Positions 1 to 11,007 of a DNA stretch of 64,000 nucleotides are shown in pieces. Positions within the stretch are counted from its first letter, which is position 1. Each line of letters opens with the position of its first letter. The position numbers and the translations under genes were made by a program. The DNA lies in NCBI GenBank assembly GCA_036362985.1, contig JAYGXS010000005.1, positions 1,027,257 through 1,091,256 on the forward strand. The letters are read 5' to 3'. Below the pieces are notes generated by a model. It was given only the letters and a program-made list of their open reading frames with translations, was not told the DNA's origin and did no database searches. This DNA is from Ligula intestinalis. Taxonomy: Eukaryota > Platyhelminthes > Cestoda > Diphyllobothriidea > Diphyllobothriidae.

Positions 1-59
1 CGGTTTGGATGACCGTACAACTGCTCCACTAGACTGTGTGGGGTTTAAAAATGGATCTC

Positions 60-1175
60 GCACGTACTATAGGGTAACTTACATGCATACTAACATCCAA
101 AGCCTACTTTTGAAAAAATACGTAAATGGAGAATTTACGTATGTGGCCTTCTCTTAAATCCTATTTCAACTAGAGAAACTTGCTTGTCGGAAAAAATTGA
201 CAAAAAGAGAGCTTGCAGTACCTGGGTTTCAACTGTTCAGTAACGACAGACACAACCGAAGAGGCGGGGACGTCGCAACATTCGTACAGAGCGGTTTGCA
301 TGCTTCTGACAAAAAAATGAAGCTGACCTGTTCGGAAGCAGTATGGTTTACTGCTAGAGCAACGGATTACCAAAGCCTTGGTATTTAATTGGTCTGCCGA
401 CTCCCAAGAAACGATCGTGAATCTGCTACCCTATTGCTAGATGAGTTTAAAGCTTTTGCTACTCGATCAAATACTCTCATCTTTGGAGAGTTCAATGCGC
501 ATACCATCAACTGAAGTTCCGCCTGCGCCGATAACTCAGAATCAGCATTCGCCTTTCAGCTTTTGCATACAACTGAAATTCTGCTTCTCAACCAACAGGT
601 CATATTTCTGACAAGCATTCATGAAGGTCAACGGAAGAACTGCCTCCTACCTTCTGTTCATTAAATCACATGACGATATCGGCATTGTCAATTGCTTACC
701 TCCACTAGACCAGAGTGACCATTGTCAGTTGCGAATGCACCTTAGTTTCTTTGCCTGCCCAACTGCAAGAACTCCGACCAAATATGTGGCGGGGTGATTT
801 CAAGCCGATTTAACATGATCTTTGTTCCATGGACTGAATATTCGCACTCACCAACAATGCCAAAAAAGCTTGGGAACTATTCAAAGAGATAGTCCAAAAG
901 CTCATCTCTTACGATTGTCCCATCACGCAGAGAAGAATAATGAGCAGAACTCGCTGTTTGACTAAATCCTTAAAAACGAAAGTTAACAAGAAAAGAAAAC
1001 TGTGAAAAGTTTCCTTGTTGATAGGACGCCTGAATAGTTACAAGCTACAGAGTAACCGGGTCAAAAGTATCATTGTAAGAGATCGACAGATCTTCGAACG
1101 GGATTTTTTAAACCGTGTCCTGGTTAATCCCAAAGTCTCTTATGGTCAGAGAAGGCAAAGAACACGGAACAAGCA
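60..1175 (+). pseudogene. CR1/Jockey-like LINE, decayed endonuclease and linker region
   Basis: This is the 5' part of a non-LTR retrotransposon ORF2. Translated fragments in several frames read as an apurinic-type endonuclease: a start block like MHTNIQSLL near 85-115, a block LIFGEFNAH near 478-505 (the GDFNA motif of this family, with E in place of D), and a block DQSDHC near 708-725 matching the SDH motif at the end of the domain. A basic linker follows to about 1170. No frame stays open for more than about 65 codons, so the copy is dead. It continues after 1536 as the RT region, and an RTE 3' fragment separates the two halves. Family (CR1 versus another Jockey-group clade) is inferred from resemblance to the copies at 5.9-8.7 and 32.6-34.9 kb. 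Confidence 0.6.
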
Positions 1176-1535
1176 TCTGATACTTACTTGTACTTGTTAC
1201 GGCTGTGATTATGCCTGATCTAGCCGGCCTCAATGATGTCACGAACGGTACCTCTCCATGCGTGGCGATTGGCGGCAGCGAAAGCTCTACCCAGTCTCTT
1301 CTCCAGCGACGAAGACCGAAGATAAAAGGTCCAAGAACAACTTCCACGTCTTGACGGACGGTGCCAAGCCAAGTCTTCAGTTGTCCTCCTTTTCGACGTT
1401 TCCAGGTGTGCTGTGGCGCCGGGTCGAGGACAGCCTAGCAAAGTTAGTGGGGCGGATGATGGAGAACGTGTCCAAACCACCTCAGTCACCTTTCTTGAAT
1501 GGCCTGAGATATCCTCGTGGCACGATCGCAGCGGC
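1176..1535 (-). mobile_element. RTE-like LINE, 5'-truncated 3' end nested in the CR1-like LINE
   Basis: About 355 bp are nearly identical to the 3' end of the RTE element at 62.39-62.75 kb, in the same orientation relative to the window. Both end with a short AAGTACAAGTAAGTA-type tail (read on the minus strand). The peptide end ANRHAWRGTVRDIIEAG is encoded here and again at 62.4 kb. Relative to that copy, this one lacks about 7 nt near 1278, which shifts the frame of the C-terminus. It contains only the region downstream of RT, so it is a typical 5'-truncated insertion by target-primed reverse transcription, and it splits the host LINE in two. I could not define a target-site duplication. Confidence 0.8.
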
Positions 1536-1589
1536 CGACAGCTGCAGGGTTCTCCCGCTGATTCAGTCCCCTCTTTTTCCCTAATTTAT

Positions 1590-2920
1590 GAAGATGATGC
1601 GATGCCTTTAATTGACGCAGGCCTCTTTACCGAAGCAATAATTCAGATGGGGTTACTGAACTTCAAATAATTGTTCTCCTTAGACCCCGATGGAATCCCA
1701 GCCAAACTGTTGAAGGAGCTAGCTTCTGAAATGCCAAACCCGCTAGCCTTACTATTCCAGGAGTCATTTACTGCTAGGTGCCTACCCTCCGATCGGAAGT
1801 CCGCAACGTTCCCTCCACTAGTCGAGAGTTCCTCCTTTAGGTATGCCATCTGCGAATAATTACAGGTCCATGAATATAATATCATTTGTTGCCAAACAAA
1901 GGAAAACATCCTTATGGATGCCATTCTTCGAGCAAAATTACCGTAGTTCTATTGCAAAAAAAAACCGGCTTTCGCAAAGCCTTACGAACCCGTTTTTCTC
2001 ACTTGAACACTAAAACGAAGCACGTAACAAAGGCAAAGACGGCTGTCTACTCTTCATCAAGGAAATAATAAAGGCAGAATTACTAAAATTGAATGAATCG
2101 ACCTTCCCAGACCCCGATGCAAGCCCGAGCTTCTTAAATGGCCAAGCCGCTAGCCTTAATATCCCAGGCGTCATTTGTTACTGGGTGTCTAGCCTCTGAT
2201 TGGAAGACCGCAACCATCACTCTGCTGTTCAAGAGTGGAAACCGAGCATCTGCACATATTAACAGTGAGACTTACCTTCATTTGATGCGAAACCATGAAA
2301 AGAATAGTTCAGAAGGCTTTGATGCAGTTCCTCATATGCCCTCACCACCTCTTCGCAGTGGTAAGACCTATCTTACGAAACTGCTTTTCTCCCTTAAATG
2401 CTGGACGAAAGCATGTGACAAAGGCAAAATGGTGTATGCCATCCGAATTAACCTCAAAAAGGCTTTTAACAGCGTGTCTCACCAACGAATCCTGCATAAA
2501 CTGCCAGCGCAGGAGATCGCTGGAACCCCTCTCTATGAATCCAAAAAGTTTTGACCGGACGGTCCCAAAGAGTAACAGTCGGGCGTCAGCGGACCTCGGA
2601 GGTATGTGTGGTGAGTGGCGTCCCAAAATGCGCAATTTAAGGTCCCAAATTATTCACTGCTTTCATCCATGACTGTGTCGGGGACCCAGGCTGTGATGTC
2701 ACCCTGTTCCCTGACGACATAAAATTGTGTCGAGTCCATCTGCAAGCTAATTTTAACAGATTGGAGGACTGGTCAAAGCATTGGCATATGCCCTACAATG
2801 CAAGTGAATGCAACTTTCTCGAAATCAGCACTTGTAGAGCATCCAGCCTGAAGGTTAATTCCTTAAACGGTACACAGCTACAGCAAGTCAGAAGGCAGTG
2901 AGTATCTGGATTATCTCTTT
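1590..2920 (+). pseudogene. CR1/Jockey-like LINE, decayed RT region with an internal repeat
   Basis: This continues the LINE interrupted at 1176-1535. RT fingers are recognisable twice: a DPDGIPAKLLKELASEM block at 1685-1735 followed by LALLFQESF, and again near 2108-2240 (PDPD, then LALISQASF and an SDWKTATI-like strand). The palm block IRINLKKAFNSVSHQRILHK is at about 2442-2505. Near 2700 a CDVTLFPDDIKL stretch stands where YADD should be, with the tyrosine lost. Stops and shifts occur throughout. The repeated finger block means either an internal duplication of roughly 450 bp or two copies fused. Similarity fades by about 2920. Confidence 0.6.
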
Positions 2921-3156
2921 ACTCAAACCAACACTCATTTTTACGATAAATGAATGGGCTTCCTCGCCATAATATTATTGCTGGTATTTCTGCTGCAGTA
3001 CTCTTTCACTACAACCAGCGCCGAATGTACATTGAAAGCGTAGATCCCTAGGAATGGAATCTTCCATTGCAAACTTGCATTCCTGTCCTTGATATCTGGC
3101 TTATGCTTGCGGTTGTCTGCATAAAATGCAGTTCCATGTGTCACGGCAAATCACCA
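2921..3156. other. Unassigned spacer
   Basis: I see no gene, repeat or RNA here. It lies between the end of the recognisable LINE and the left arm of the foldback element. Confidence 0.4.
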
Positions 3157-3685
3157 ATAAGGAAGTCAAGTTAGGCGAACTCAAGTTTTTGATTATAGCA
3201 TCATTAGGCAATACTATAATGTAAGGGAAGGTAGAGTTAACGAAAGTTTCAACAACCAATTAGTAGCAATTAGGTGGGGAGAGGTGTAAAGCGATCAAGG
3301 AGGTCAGATTCTAGTCTTAGTTATGGACCAGAGAACGGAAAGGGGTAGATGGGGAGGGGGAAGGCAAGGAGTCCGACCATTAATTCATATCGTTTCATTG
3401 TCTTTGTCTCGAGTGTTGTTGGGAGGTGTGAGGAGGCAAGGTGTCATCGTCTCGTGACGGCGTCGGTGGTACGAAGCGTGGGGGCAGATGCTGAGTTGGC
3501 TTTCGGCCACGGGAGCCTTAGCGCCGCTACAAACGTCTTCTGCGCAAATGAGATTGGGTTAGTGAGGCGTATGATTGGTTGGTTACTTAAGTTTTCGTTA
3601 ACTCTACTCTCCTTTATATTATTATATGGCCTGATGATGAATTAATCAAAAACGTTCGTTTGAATAACCTGACTTCATAAATGCT
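3157..3685. mobile_element. Foldback/MITE-like element with ~100 bp terminal inverted repeats
   Basis: The left arm (about 3157-3265) and right arm (about 3578-3685) are imperfect reverse complements. Shared blocks include GAAGTCARGTTA near the tips, GTTTTTGATTA, CATCATYAGGC and GTAGAGTTAACGAAA. The interior of about 310 bp is GC-richer and contains an open frame at 3349-3645 that matches nothing I recognise and partly overlaps the right arm. There is no transposase. This fits a non-autonomous DNA transposon (MITE or foldback). Similarity stops abruptly at the tips. I could not identify a clear target-site duplication, so the superfamily is open. Confidence 0.65.
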
Positions 3686-4097
3686 TACATGCGTATAATC
3701 GCGGAACAGAAAACACCATTTCTTAACCATTGTCGCTTCAAATTGTGGTTCAAATTCCTCGTCCTCCGTGGGAAATACTATTTTCGGAATTTCGGACCAC
3801 CTGAGCTTTGGCAGTACCTAGCACTCTGGCGGACACTCGTTGTTAGCTATTGTATTCGTTTTCACAATATCTCCAGTCCCAAAAGCCACGGCAGGCATTA
3901 GTCAAAACGAGCAGCGTCTTCGTGACCGCCTTCTGTCAACACTTCTCAAAGATTCCAGCTATCTACAAGCGGCTGAGTCATTCCAATATCCTTTCCAAAC
4001 AGTTAATCGTTTTGCATAGAGCTTAAATATTGTTTAAATTCACTTCGATCTATTATGGGAAATAAAATAAACGTACAGCGCAACGTGTAAAAAGTTT
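3686..4097. other. Unassigned spacer
   Basis: There is one short open frame at 3689-3901 with no recognisable content and no other structure. This AT-rich DNA sits between the foldback element and the tRNA-like sequence. Confidence 0.35.
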
Positions 4098-4168
4098 GCC
4101 GCGAGAGGGATTTGAGCCTGAAACCCGCAGTTCACGGGCATCGATCGTTACCACCACACCACGACGGC
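4098..4168 (-). tRNA. tRNA-like sequence (tRNA pseudogene or SINE head)
   Basis: On the minus strand 71 nt fold approximately as a tRNA. GCCGTCG at the 5' end pairs for 6 of 7 positions (allowing wobbles) with TCGCGGC at the 3' end. A GCCCG/CGGGT anticodon stem encloses a 7-nt loop TGAACTG. The stretch GGCTCAAATCC resembles the B box of an internal pol III promoter. The T stem is poor (two good pairs) and U33 is missing, so this is unlikely to be a functional tRNA. It directly abuts the LINE ORF1 region, so it may be a SINE remnant or part of that LINE's 5' leader read in the opposite direction. Confidence 0.4.
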
Positions 4169-5865
4169 GCATGGCGTATGCTGATTCAATTCACTTTATT
4201 AGCCCTATTCGTAATTTCGAGGGCAGAAACTGCATGGTTGATGCGACGAAATCGCCCCCTGCTAAAAGGCCTAGAAGTCCTCCAAGCTCAATAGATACAA
4301 ATTACGAAGACCGAGATGGCATATCAAACATGGAATTTTCCAAAGCATTTTCCGTCATGCAAAAGGATATGGTATTCCTTAAAACGAAAGTAAAGGAACT
4401 GAAGTCGCTTTTGCCTTCTTTAACGCATGGCTCGAGGTTGGAGACGACAGAAAGCCGACAAAAGCCCAAGGCAAAGAAAATAGAGAAGGTTTTCATACGC
4501 CATAAGCAAACCCCAGCAGAATCAGTAGTGGAACTCGACCTAGTCGAAGAGTCGGAAATCCCCGAAAATGTAGAGGATCCGGGAGTCGAATCCTGGACGT
4601 CGGGACAATAGGCAGAATGCGTCGCCACTAGACCAGCAGACCAAGACGATGCGTATGAACATTTTGGTTACTCAAGGGGTGCCGTGCTTAACGCAGGCGG
4701 TGTCTAAGATACCCGTAAGAACTAGTCTGGTCGCGTCTCCCGAAGAGCCCAAGACGCCACCGACTACCACACAAAAGGGTGGCCTTGGCACGAAAGAGGA
4801 TCGGTTGGGTCCCCCCAATAATCAAATGCCGGAGCCTAAGGATCTTACAGTCCAAGTCGATACCCACACTTCGGAAGGGTCTAATAATAAACCTCATAGA
4901 CCATTGTTTCGTCCTTTGCTTTCTTCGACTGTATCCCGTAGTCACGCGTACNNNNNNNNNNGGGGGGGGAACGGACGGGAACAGAGACAATTTTTTGTTG
5001 GCAAAGGGAGGGGGGAACGGACGGGAACAGAGACAATGTTTTGTTGGCTAAAGGGGCGATGCAAGCGCTTGACAGACAGTTGTGGCGGGGTGACTTGACG
5101 AGTGGGTCTCGGATCAGCCGCGGGCACTGGGTCAAAAGGGGGGAACAGACGTCTGGGTCGACACCGCCGTCAAGCTGGTCGTAATGTGAGTGTCAACATA
5201 GGGCAGAGACCGGGGGAGGGCAGTATTCAGTCATGTGCATTAGAGTGAGTCATGGGCGGCCAGCACTCCGGGGGAAAGGAGGACAGCCTTCGAAAGTGTA
5301 AACAATCATTTTGTAGTTCGGACAGGAGCCACATAGGAGAAGAGATGTGGAGAATTTCAAACTTGTTCAGCCGGAAATAACACCCATTTTTTTATCGCAG
5401 CCAGTGCATCGTCAAACAAGGCATGCCTGAATCTTCTTCGGAGACCCCAAAGGATAGAATTGACCATGATATGGATTTATTCCGAGGTAAATTAAACTTC
5501 TCCTACATGAAAATATAGAAATGGTTGTCCCCGTCCTAAAAGCATTTAGGATGGGCCTGAAGAAGGGTCCATATGCGAACTCGGGTCAACCCAGACCGAT
5601 CAAATTTATACTCAAGCACGAAGAACAAGCGAAGCTACTGTTAAACAGCAAATCGCAACTACGGAACAAGTACCCAACGTATTCTTTTCAGCGAGATTAC
5701 TCGCCGGCCGAGAGGGAGAAGTGGAGGGAACTGAAAACCGAACTCTACATGAGATCCAATGCGGGCGAGAGGAACCTTCGAATAATAAACGGGGAAATCA
5801 TCACCGCCCAGAGGTCATTCCTATGGAGACAGCCAATAACGCTGAGTTTAACAGACAAAAAGTAG
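4169..5865 (+). pseudogene. CR1-like LINE ORF1 region (broken)
   Basis: Three open pieces are in different frames: to 4611, 4649-5098 and 5521-5865. The first is hydrophilic and charged, with a possible short coiled coil (MQKDMVFLKTKVKELKSLL near 4357-4413) and proline/serine-rich flanks. The last carries a stretch rich in basic residues with RPIKFILKHEEQAKLLL, KYPTYSFQRDYS and NLRIINGEII. That pattern resembles the C-terminal nucleic-acid-binding part of ORF1 proteins in CR1-type LINEs and sits just upstream of the endonuclease. ORF1 proteins bind the element RNA and help form the RNP. The assignment rests on position and pattern, not on a search. An assembly gap and a tandem repeat interrupt the middle, so the reading frame there cannot be judged. 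Confidence 0.5.
4952..5060. repeat. Assembly gap plus ~47-bp tandem repeat
   Basis: Ten N at 4952-4961 are followed immediately by two copies of a unit of about 47 bp: G-run, AACGGACGGGAACAGAGACAA, T-run, GTTGGC, AAAGG. They start near 4963 and 5009 and differ at a few positions. The collapse of a longer minisatellite is the likely reason for the gap, so the true array length is unknown. Confidence 0.85.
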
Positions 5866-5939
5866 ACCGAAACTCATGCAATAAAGTAGCTAATCCGCAA
5901 AAGCCTTCCAGCTATCCCGACCCGCAAATCGCTTAGAAC

Positions 5940-8711
5940 ACCATGCCGACGAAGCTGCGTTTTCTTTATACGAACGCACAGAGTTTGCTTCAGAAGATTG
6001 ACGAGCTCAAAGTTTTGTATAGCTCACCTACAGCCGGATGTCATATTTATTACAGAGACCTGGCTACAGGGCGACGTAATGGATGCCGAAATTGCACCCG
6101 GAGACTGCCAAGTTTTTGGTCGGGACCGGATACACAGGAGAGGAGGAGGCATAACAGTGTTTGTCAAGAATGGCATCATTGCGTCAGAACGCAATATAAG
6201 TTCCTCTCATGATTGTAAAGCGCTATGGCGTTAACTGAAAACGCGTGGTGCACCCACTTTACATTTCATGACTGTCTATAGACCGCCAACTCAATCTCCA
6301 GAGAGTGGCGAGACCATATTTGAACTGGCTCAAAACGGAAATGCGCTGATCACTGGAGATTTTAACGCCCCACTGATTAACTGGGATAAGCTATCAGTCA
6401 AGGGTTCTCATGAGTCTTTTAGCTCCAGACTCTTAAAGCTGATGGGGACCTCTTTCGTACAGAATGTTGGATTCCCAACGAGAATAAAAGAAGCAGAAAC
6501 AGCGAACTGCTCGGACCTCGTGTTATCGAAAGACCCAATCTATACAAAGGAATCGCGCCCCTTGAAAAGAGTGATCATGTCATGATTCTGTGGGAATATG
6601 CTTTAAACACCAATCAACCTAAAAATACGGAGGTTCGGTTAGACTACTGGCGTGGAAATTACACCGCAATGAGAAGTGAACTAGCAGCAATAAATTGGGA
6701 TGACCTCCCAACCGGTAGTCCGGATGCTGACTGGAACATTGTCAAGGATCTTATAAGATAAGTTATGCATCGAAACTATACGCTGAAAAAAGTACAAATG
6801 ACTAGCAGGTCCATCTGGTGAACGCGAGATCTGGAGGGTCAAATAAACCGGAAGAACAAACTCTGGAAAAGGTACGCATCATCACGCCAACCTTCACACT
6901 ACGAAGAATTCCGCCAAAAGCGAAACGAAGTGAGATTGAACATTCGAAAAGCGCGGAAAGACTATGAAGCGCAAATTATAGAGCGGGCCGTAACCACGCC
7001 AAAGGTGCTTTACAGTTACATCAACAGCAGGCTAAAGAACAAAGACACAGTTGCAGTACTAAAAGGTGAAAATAATGAGGAAATTATAGACAATCTCGAA
7101 AAGGCAGAACACCTTAGCGATTTTTTTGCATCTGTTTTCACTGAGGAACTGCATTTTAATCCGACAGAAGTCAATGCAGAGAGTAGTGGCAGAACCCTGG
7201 AGGACCTCCGCTTCACAGAAGAAGATGTGAGGAATGAACTTGTTGCGCTTAATGAAGCGAAGTCTCCGGGTCCAGACAAAAAACCAGCAAAAGTACTGCA
7301 AGAGCTGGCTTCGGAACTTTCCAGACCCCTAACGCACATTTTTCAGCTGTCCTTTGATCGAGGCCTCCTCCCATCCGATTGGAAAATTGCAAACGTATAT
7401 CCTTTTCACAAGGGTGGATCCAGAACCAGCACGAACAACTATCGACCGGTGAGCCGAACTTGCATATGTTGTAAAGTTATGGAATGGATCATCAAAAAGG
7501 CCACCATGAAGTTCCTCGAAGAAAAAGACTTCTGTGACGGTGCCCAACACGGGGTTCGAGAAAACCACTCCTGCCTGACTTAAATGCTTTATTCTATGGA
7601 GCAGTAGTCCAGATCATTAGACGAAAATACAACCGCAGATGTCGTTTACATAGATTAAAAAACCTTCGATAATGTCCCTCACCAACGGCTACTCTATAAG
7701 GTTGGTGCATCCGGGATAAGGGGCAATTTACTAAATTGGGTAGGAGATTTTCTCATAGGCCGATCACAGTCCGTGTGCGTCGGAAACGCAAAATCCTCTT
7801 CAGTGCCAGTTGCGAGTGGAGTGCCTCAGGGCTCCGTTCTTGGGCCACTATTGTTCCTAATCTACGTCAACGACTGTAGGCATGGGCTGGTCAGCAATGG
7901 AGTCGTGCTTGCAGATGATATTAAGATATGGCAACCCATCAGAAACGCTTACGATGAACAAACTTTGCAAGAAGGACTTGACCGCCTAGGTGAATGGTCC
8001 AAAAATGGTTACTGCGGTTTAACTTTGAGAATTGTGTCACATTGCGACCCAAGACGAAGAGAGTGAGCGCGACGGATGACTCGCACAACTACGTACTCGA
8101 TGGAAGGTGCCTGCCAAACGTCAATAAACAAAAGATCTGGTTATAACTATTATGCTATCCCTGAAGCCGTCTTTACAGTGTGTTAGGGCTGCCAAGAGGG
8201 TGAACAGTGTTATGTTTGCCATTAAGCGAACTTTTGTCGACATAGGTAAAGAACTATCTGACAAAATATACGAAACATTTATTCTTTCCCATCTGGAGTA
8301 TGGCGTTCAGGCGTGGTGACCATGGTTGCAAAAAGATAACCAGATGCTGGAAAGAGTTCAGCGAAGGGCAACGAATATTGTGAAGGGCCTGAAGTCTTTA
8401 TCTTACGAATGTAGACTAGAAGCACTGAACTTTTTTCCTATTGAGTACAGGCAAATCCGAGACGACCTCATACAGACGTACCGGCTCGTGAGGAATCGGG
8501 AGTGTACCCTGAGTTTGATGACTACTTCGCATTCGCCACTTCAACCAAGCTCCGTGGGAATTCTCTCAAACTGCAGGGAACCTTATCCCATCTAGATGTC
8601 CGCAAGCAGTCGTTCTCACAACGAGTCATCGGTGCCTGGAACGGACTGCCCGAGGAGGTCGTAATGGCGAACTCCACCAATGTATTCAAACGGAAATTGG
8701 ATGGACAGTAA
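5940..8711 (+). pseudogene. CR1-like LINE ORF2: endonuclease and reverse transcriptase, frame-broken
   Basis: ORF2 of a CR1/Jockey-group LINE nicks target DNA and copies the element RNA at the nick. The endonuclease starts near 5943 (LRFLYTNAQSLLQKIDELK), continues after a frameshift near 6030 (PDVIFITETWLQGD) and reaches ALITGDFNAPLINWD at about 6343-6384. The linker and RT fingers lie at 6930-7583 (EAKSPGPDKKPAKVLQELA; SDWKIANVYPFHKGG). The palm continues at 7773-8066 with ASGVPQGSVLGPLLFLIYVN. The catalytic box reads LADD instead of F/YADD at about 7908-7919. The C-terminal part is at 8326-8711 ([23 protein letters not shown]) and ends with a natural-looking stop at 8711. At least five breaks make it inactive. 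It is the most complete of the four CR1-like copies in the window. Confidence 0.8.
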
Positions 8712-8990
8712 CTTAACAGTTTCGGTTCATATGCACAAGGAAGGAGCCATAATTTGCTCCTTGCACCAACCTATAGATAAAACTTTGCATATGTCTATGC
8801 TACTCACTATTTTATAGTAACATATTTTATGTTGGAATATTATGCACACAAGAGTCCATCTCACGCCACGTGAACAAACCTGCGGCTAAATTTGTACATG
8901 TATATATATATATATTACTTACTCTTTGCTAGTAACATATTTTATGTTGGTTATTTCATGCATACTGTTCTCAATCGGGTCTTCAAAGGC
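8712..8990 (+). mobile_element. 3' UTR of the CR1-like LINE with a duplicated 35-bp motif
   Basis: Non-coding tail after the ORF2 stop. A motif of about 35 bp, containing TAGTAACATATTTTATGTTGG, occurs at about 8801-8835 and again at 8921-8955, separated by a (TA)n run near 8901-8916. A diverged version recurs in the CR1 fragment near 28150-28185, which supports its being a true part of the element. Confidence 0.55.
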
Positions 8991-9929
8991 ACTGCCTACT
9001 ACCCTAAATATACTGAACTATACTGAACATAAGGCTTTTGCGGTAAACTCTAAAGACGTACATCTTCCTACTCTCGCCTTTGCTGGCGACACCTCCCTCC
9101 CTTAGGTCCGATAATTGACATTTTCATACCAGTTCGATTTTAAACCAATCGACAGTCTGTACAGCCAAGTTTTTCACGTTAGTTGCAATTCCCTGATGTT
9201 GACAAGGATCACTTAGGCAACCATAAGCGAACAGCAAGTTATAGAGTATTCGGTAATTTGTTTAGTGTGCATATGATGTATTCTGAGAAATAATTATATT
9301 GCCAATAGAGGAGGATATCCGAGCTCCAGAAAGCAGTTCGGAAGTAAAAGCTATTGATAAGGGCTTTGAAGACTTTGTCGGAGTGTGCAGTTTATCGTGA
9401 ATGTGCCAAGGCATTCATTTCAGTCCAGCGAGGCCACACAAAGGGCCCACTCAGAGCCCCTTCACTCAATATAATTACTAAAATTAACTTAAAGATCAAC
9501 TTTATCCACCGAAACTTATGCATTTTTGGTTTACTTTTCTTCTCCGATCCCTCAGATATACAGATGTACGCCAGGGAATAACTTCTGGAATAGTAATTGA
9601 CCTTTATTGAATTCTGACGGGGCCGTCATGGCGGGGCCATGTGTTTCAAGGGTGACGTCATATTTAATTAGGACTTTTCAGGGGCACAGGGACTATCTTC
9701 AGTGACGATTAAGTTGCGCATGGAGTGTGCTGAGTTTAGTTATCTTTGAAGATGTAGCAGAAGAATTGCAGTCAATGTTTTTTGAATGAAACCAACACCG
9801 CTTTGAAGCAACTCTCGAAACCTATCACACATAAGCGATTTAGGAAATGAAACGGCCAGTTCTGCTGTCTTCATGTCATCAGGCAGGCGGTGACATATTT
9901 GAAAGTTGAGGTCCAGTCAATGTGAGGGA
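8991..9929. other. Unassigned stretch
   Basis: There are short open frames only (for example 9354-9581) and nothing I recognise. A perfect TGACGTCA octamer occurs at about 9654-9661 but stands alone, so I do not call it a regulatory site. Confidence 0.3.
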
Positions 9930-10985
9930 ACGCTGTCATCTCAAAGTAATTATTACAGAATATGGTCTTACTAATGAAATCCAACTATTTGTACAAGTAA
10001 CTCTCTGTTACTCAAAGGCAGCCGAAACTGCGGCCCCCAAAGACTTAAAACCACAAAGTAATGGGCTGTCTTCAAAATCAGGCATATGGTGATTAATGGA
10101 GCAGGATACCGCTTTTTTATAATAACCATGTTTTTGGCTACTTGTCAAATTCCGAGAGAGTAGAAATCGGGCGTTTTTTAGGTAAAATTCTAGATGAAGC
10201 CTGTTCATGCAAAACCACCGAGCAAGGAAAGCAGCACAAGTATAATTACGTTGGGAAATAAGTCTTTTGTAAATTTTGGGATACATGTTCTTCCATATTA
10301 TCTGCCATGTAATGTATGGCTGTTATCGAACAGCCCTTACTTCGAGTATGTATTCGAACACGTTTTCAATAGAATTGCTACTTGTTTCTTCCGTTTATGC
10401 ATTTCTTGAGTTACATTGGACTAAGGCAACCTCATTATCGCTTGATTTGGCCAATTGGGTAGTCAGAGGAGAGCGATATGTTTTTAAGCTCGCGTGCGGG
10501 CATGCCGGTCAGTGACTTATAAATTTAAATGGAGTTGTGGGCTGCAATTCTAAATGTACTTTATTTTTTACACTCAGAGAAATTTCTTTCCGCAACATTT
10601 ATATGTAATATTTTTCGCGATTTCGATTAAAAAGAGGTGAAGATCTTCCTTTAAATGGAAATTTACTCTTGAAGATCTTCACTGACTTCATTCGATTGAC
10701 TATAGAAAATGATTAATTTCTACATACTTACCAAAACATTCAAAATAATCTATCTCTCAAGAGCGTTTACCTAAATACCAAGCATCTAAACATTTTTTAT
10801 GCACTTGTCTGTATGCGTCATGAATTAAGAATAATCCAAAATTGCAACTCATTGCCGAGAAAAATGAACGTCAACAAAAAAAGTCGCAAATATATATGCC
10901 AAAGATGGACTAAAATGTTTTCTATAGCAACTTTACCGCCTGAAAAAGCGCGCTGTTTATATATTTTGTGTCGCATGTCTGTGTG
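9930..10985 (-). repeat. Left arm of a ~1 kb diverged inverted repeat pair
   Basis: Read on the minus strand, this stretch aligns over nearly its whole length with 13170-14180 read on the plus strand. Matching islands include GGCTGTTCGRTAACAGCC, CCATATGCCTKATTTTGAA, a CCAAYGTAACTC...AAACGG block, ACGTTCATWTTTCTCGGC and GCGGTAAA. I estimate 65-75 percent identity by eye, with many small indels. The minus-strand frame 10286-10008 inside it has no recognisable domain and is not conserved as an open frame in the other arm. The pair may be two insertions of one unclassified repeat, or long terminal inverted repeats of one element of about 4.2 kb. Confidence 0.6.
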
Positions 10986-11007
10986 CTTAATTTTTTTGAA
11001 GATGAAG

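Noticed and set aside
3349..3645. 98-codon frame inside the 3.2-3.7 kb element as a transposase
   Set aside because: Too short, no DDE or zinc-finger pattern, and it overlaps the right TIR.
3631..3650. CTGATGATGAATTAATC as a hammerhead ribozyme core in the foldback element
   Set aside because: No GAAA box after a paired stem II. It is part of the terminal inverted repeat.
4098..4168. Functional tRNA gene on the minus strand
   Set aside because: Poor T stem, missing U33 and non-consensus B box. Kept only as a tRNA-like remnant.
9654..9661. TGACGTCA as a cAMP-response element
   Set aside because: A single octamer without a nearby gene or promoter context.
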